Of a stretch of DNA of 64,000 bases, positions 63,083-64,000 are shown piece by piece. This DNA comes from Clostridium mobile (GTDB taxonomy: Bacteria; Bacillota; Clostridia; Clostridiales; Clostridiaceae). The notes under the pieces were generated by a model. It was not told where the DNA came from, did not search any database, and saw only the letters and a program-made list of their open reading frames with translations. Made by a program: the position numbers and the translations under genes. The first letter of the stretch is position 1, and each line of letters begins with the position of its first letter. The stretch lies in NCBI RefSeq assembly GCF_018918285.1, contig NZ_JAHLQF010000004.1, forward strand, positions 62,001 to 126,000, given 5' to 3'.

Positions 63083-64000
63083 CTAAAAATCTGATTCCAT
63101 GTTAGTATCTTCATTGATTAGGTAGAAATCTAACCTTTCTCTTGCATTTTTACTCTTGTGTAGATTTGGAGTATCCTTTCTTATTACATCATAAACTGAA
63201 ACTCCAACAATTTCTGTAGCAGTTCTTAATCTTTCTACACTTATTCTGTCTATAGTATCATAAGGTTGATGATACCAAGGTTCTAATTCAACAGTTACTG
63301 GGTCTCTCCAAATAAAGTTTGCTGAATCAATACCAGCTTCCCAGAAGGATACATGGTCACTTGCTCCACGCATAAATGGAGCTTTTATAACATCAGCATA
63401 TCCTAATCTTTCAGCAGTTGCTCTAGCTGTTTTTGAAACTAAATTATCCTGTCCATCTGTAACATTAACAAATAGTGTAGTTTGTTTTTCTCCAGCAGTT
63501 CCTACCATATCCATATTAAAGTTACCTATAATTCTATCTTTTTCATCCTGTGAAAGTTGAGAAACATAATATCTTGATCCAACTAATCCTACTTCCTCAG
63601 AACCAAAAGCTACAAAACGCACTTCTGTATCTATAGGGAAGGAAGAGAATATACGTGATAATTCTAATAGGGATACTACACCTGAAATATTATCACTTGC
63701 TCCTGGAGCCGTTGGAACTGAATCATAATGAGCAGACACTATAACAATATTTCCGCTATCTTTATTTTTATGTGGCTTTCTAGTAGCTATAATATTTTGA
63801 GATGTATCGTATCTATTAACCTGGAAGTTTACAGTAATTCCTTCTTTTAAAAGCATTTCTCCTGCTTCATTGTTTAGCGTAGCAAAAGGAATTTTGCTAG
63901 TTACTGAAGAAGAAATACTTAATCTACGCCAGTCATCATTTTGAATTATTACTGCTATAGCTCCAGCTTCTTCTGCATTTAAAAGTATTGTTCTATACAT
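63083..64000 (-). CDS. M28 family aminopeptidase, C-terminal part
   Basis: The gene continues past the right edge, so the N-terminus and true start are missing; 305 residues are visible. Residues 1-65 are the end of a protease-associated (PA) domain (EEAGAIAVIIQND...). The M28 domain follows with two-zinc ligands His91 (SAHYDS), Asp103 (ASDNISG), Glu135-Glu136 (GSEEVGL), Asp164 (NMDMVG) and His244 (WYHQPYDT), all conserved. Likely a secreted or wall-associated aminopeptidase. It ends with a 20-residue acidic tail. Confidence 0.93.
   Translation of the reverse strand: MYRTILLNAEEAGAIAVIIQNDDWRRLSISSSVTSKIPFATLNNEAGEMLLKEGITVNFQVNRYDTSQNIIATRKPHKNKDSGNIVIVSAHYDSVPTAPGASDNISGVVSLLELSRIFSSFPIDTEVRFVAFGSEEVGLVGSRYYVSQLSQDEKDRIIGNFNMDMVGTAGEKQTTLFVNVTDGQDNLVSKTARATAERLGYADVIKAPFMRGASDHVSFWEAGIDSANFIWRDPVTVELEPWYHQPYDTIDRISVERLRTATEIVGVSVYDVIRKDTPNLHKSKNARERLDFYLINEDTNMESDF

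Overview
The window is low-GC, strongly AT-biased DNA from a spore-former-like Firmicute, most likely Clostridium in the broad sense. The evidence is the gene content: three cell-wall-binding-repeat-2 (CWB2) surface proteins, five orphan methyl-accepting chemotaxis proteins (MCPs), CpsB/C/D-type capsule control, DUF1659/DUF2922 proteins, AGGAGG-type ribosome binding sites and frequent TTG/GTG starts. I cannot name the species. There are no rRNA or tRNA genes and no CRISPR array.

Layout. 1-350: a cobalamin riboswitch with its promoter, reading left into a gene outside the window. 350-7.6 kb: two MCPs, a small membrane protein, a lipoprotein hydrolase and a secreted zinc-type family I.5 lipase. 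7.7-11.4 kb: a compact defence or toxin-antitoxin-like island, all on the minus strand. It holds an MNT/HEPN/HI0074-like trio followed by an XRE regulator / ImmA-IrrE protease / PIN-like nuclease operon with a palindromic operator between its -35 and -10. 11.5-15.0 kb: an ECF sigma/anti-sigma pair and an MCP. 15.2-19.9 kb: two atypical sigma-like genes sharing an identical promoter-like element, an HTH protein, DUF1659 and DUF2922 proteins, an M14 carboxypeptidase and a polysaccharide deacetylase with a repeat-bearing leader. 20.0-20.4 kb: a dead XRE-cupin regulator. 20.5-22.2 kb: VanZ and GalE.

22.4-40.9 kb is a surface polysaccharide locus on the minus strand. Its proximal part is the CpsC/B/D chain-length, phosphatase and kinase control set. 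Next comes a CapD/FlaA1-type dehydratase, an initiating sugar transferase, an SDR protein, two GT4 glycosyltransferases, an EpsG/Wzy polymerase and a GT2. After a decayed glycosyltransferase remnant there is a visibly less AT-rich block: LicD, flippase, pyruvyltransferase, Fe-S protein, class V aminotransferase and a fused cytidylyltransferase-oxidoreductase. Together these look able to build, export and decorate a polymer with a CDP-activated substituent and pyruvate.

40.9-48.7 kb: two large CWB2 surface proteins, a membrane-anchored protein and a second M14 carboxypeptidase. 49.0-57.3 kb: two MCPs flanking a radical SAM protein, pyridoxamine kinase, a DUF2935-like protein, a CGGC protein and a lipoprotein. 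57.6-64.0 kb: a YhhN-family membrane protein, a phosphodiester glycosidase fused to CWB2 repeats, an N5-(carboxyethyl)ornithine synthase-like dehydrogenase and the C-terminal part of an M28 peptidase.

The most interesting unexplained signals are the XRE-ImmA-PIN operon, a structured element present twice (51.4 and 62.9 kb), a tandem 108-bp hairpin repeat showing base-pair covariation (54.4-54.7 kb), and 10-bp-period repeats in the deacetylase leader.
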